A stretch of 64,000 nt of DNA. It comes from Hyperoodon ampullatus. Lineage: Eukaryota > Chordata > Mammalia > Artiodactyla > Ziphiidae. Positions 63,700-64,000 of the stretch are shown piece after piece. Every line of letters begins with the position of its first letter. Position 1 is the first letter of the stretch. A program made the translations under genes and the position numbers. The stretch covers positions 2,170,001-2,234,000 of the forward strand of contig CATKHW010000422.1 of assembly GCA_949752795.1 (NCBI GenBank), in the 5' to 3' direction. Under the pieces are notes generated by a model. It saw only the letters and a list, made by a program, of their open reading frames with translations, had not been told where the DNA came from and searched no databases.

Positions 63700-64000
63700 C
63701 AAGCAAGCGGGCAATGCAAATCTGCACTACAAAGAAGTATCACTTCCCACCGGTCAAGAGGGACATCCACAAAATGTGTAAGAACAAGAAAGGCAAGACA
63801 GGCCCTGGAGAACAGGGAGCCTTGTTATGCTGATGGGCGGGATGTAAATTGCCAACTGCCTCTCTGGAGGAGTGCATTCTGTTCCCTAAAACAAGTAAAG
63901 AACAGAGCTACAGAGCCAAGGGCACTACCAGTCTAGGGAATATACCTTGGGAAAACTGAAAATCAATAAGACAGAGGCACCCCAAAATTTAGGGCTGCAC

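Larger units (their letters stand above)
43912..64000 (+). repeat. Satellite array B, 1.74-kb unit, runs off the window
   Basis: Twelve palindromes spaced 1738-1740 bp. Units before about 47380 carry many private changes. From about 47380 units differ at only a few sites each and share the B-type variants listed for 17720-18960. The array is still running at the window end. Confidence 0.97.

Noticed and set aside
1..64000. Recurring 60-104-codon open frames on both strands, once per 1.74 kb
   Set aside because: They are the same stretches of the satellite unit repeated. Overlapping frames on both strands are equally open, stops and frameshifts appear in diverged copies, and the sequence is partly dead LINE-1.

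Overview
The window looks like non-coding heterochromatin from a mammal, most likely a whale and probably not a true dolphin. It is dominated by one 1.74-kb tandem repeat. All arrayed units point the same way, and every arrayed period measured between palindrome centres is 1736-1740 bp. Two things suggest a cetacean. The LINE-1 3' end at 24947-25930 is of the type I know from whales. The unit length also matches the published 'common cetacean' satellite (about 1.74 kb in most whales, about 1.58 kb in dolphins). The taxonomic call rests on memory and is not proven here. I find no intact protein-coding gene and no structural RNA gene.

Layout. (1) 1-23474: array A, about 13.5 units, cut off mid-unit at its right edge. 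(2) 23475-30404: a spacer. It holds two copies of an unclassified ~620-bp segment, three LINE-1 3' fragments, a wrecked endogenous retrovirus (RT, integrase tail and env traces) and a short GC-rich tandem repeat. (3) 30405-34669 and 41593-43911: diverged copies of the same 1.74-kb unit, named D1 to D4 here. (4) 34670-41592: a ~6.9-kb minisatellite with a 24/25-bp unit, sitting inside unit D3 in place of about 0.4 kb of it. (5) 43912-64000: array B. It is moderately diverged up to about 47.38 kb, then nearly identical to the window end, with a stretch of two-unit (3.48-kb) higher-order repeats.

The unit itself. About 0.93 kb is a heavily mutated LINE-1 3' end (end of ORF2 plus 3' UTR and A-rich tail), and about 0.77 kb is of unknown origin. 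At their junction lies a 74-bp spacer-less palindrome (two 37-base arms). It is perfect in 10 of the 26 array units and recognisable in all four diverged copies. In the entries below, L1-L37 number the left arm 5'->3' and R1-R37 the right arm 5'->3'; Ln pairs with R(38-n). Many arm differences are C->T or G->A at CpG sites. A few differences are matched on both arms.

How the parts relate. The diverged copies D1-D4 and array B form a gradient from old edge to fresh array. A tract at 17.72-18.96 kb in array A carries the array B sequence type, which links the two arrays. The minisatellite may have arisen from a 24-bp stretch of the unit it replaced.
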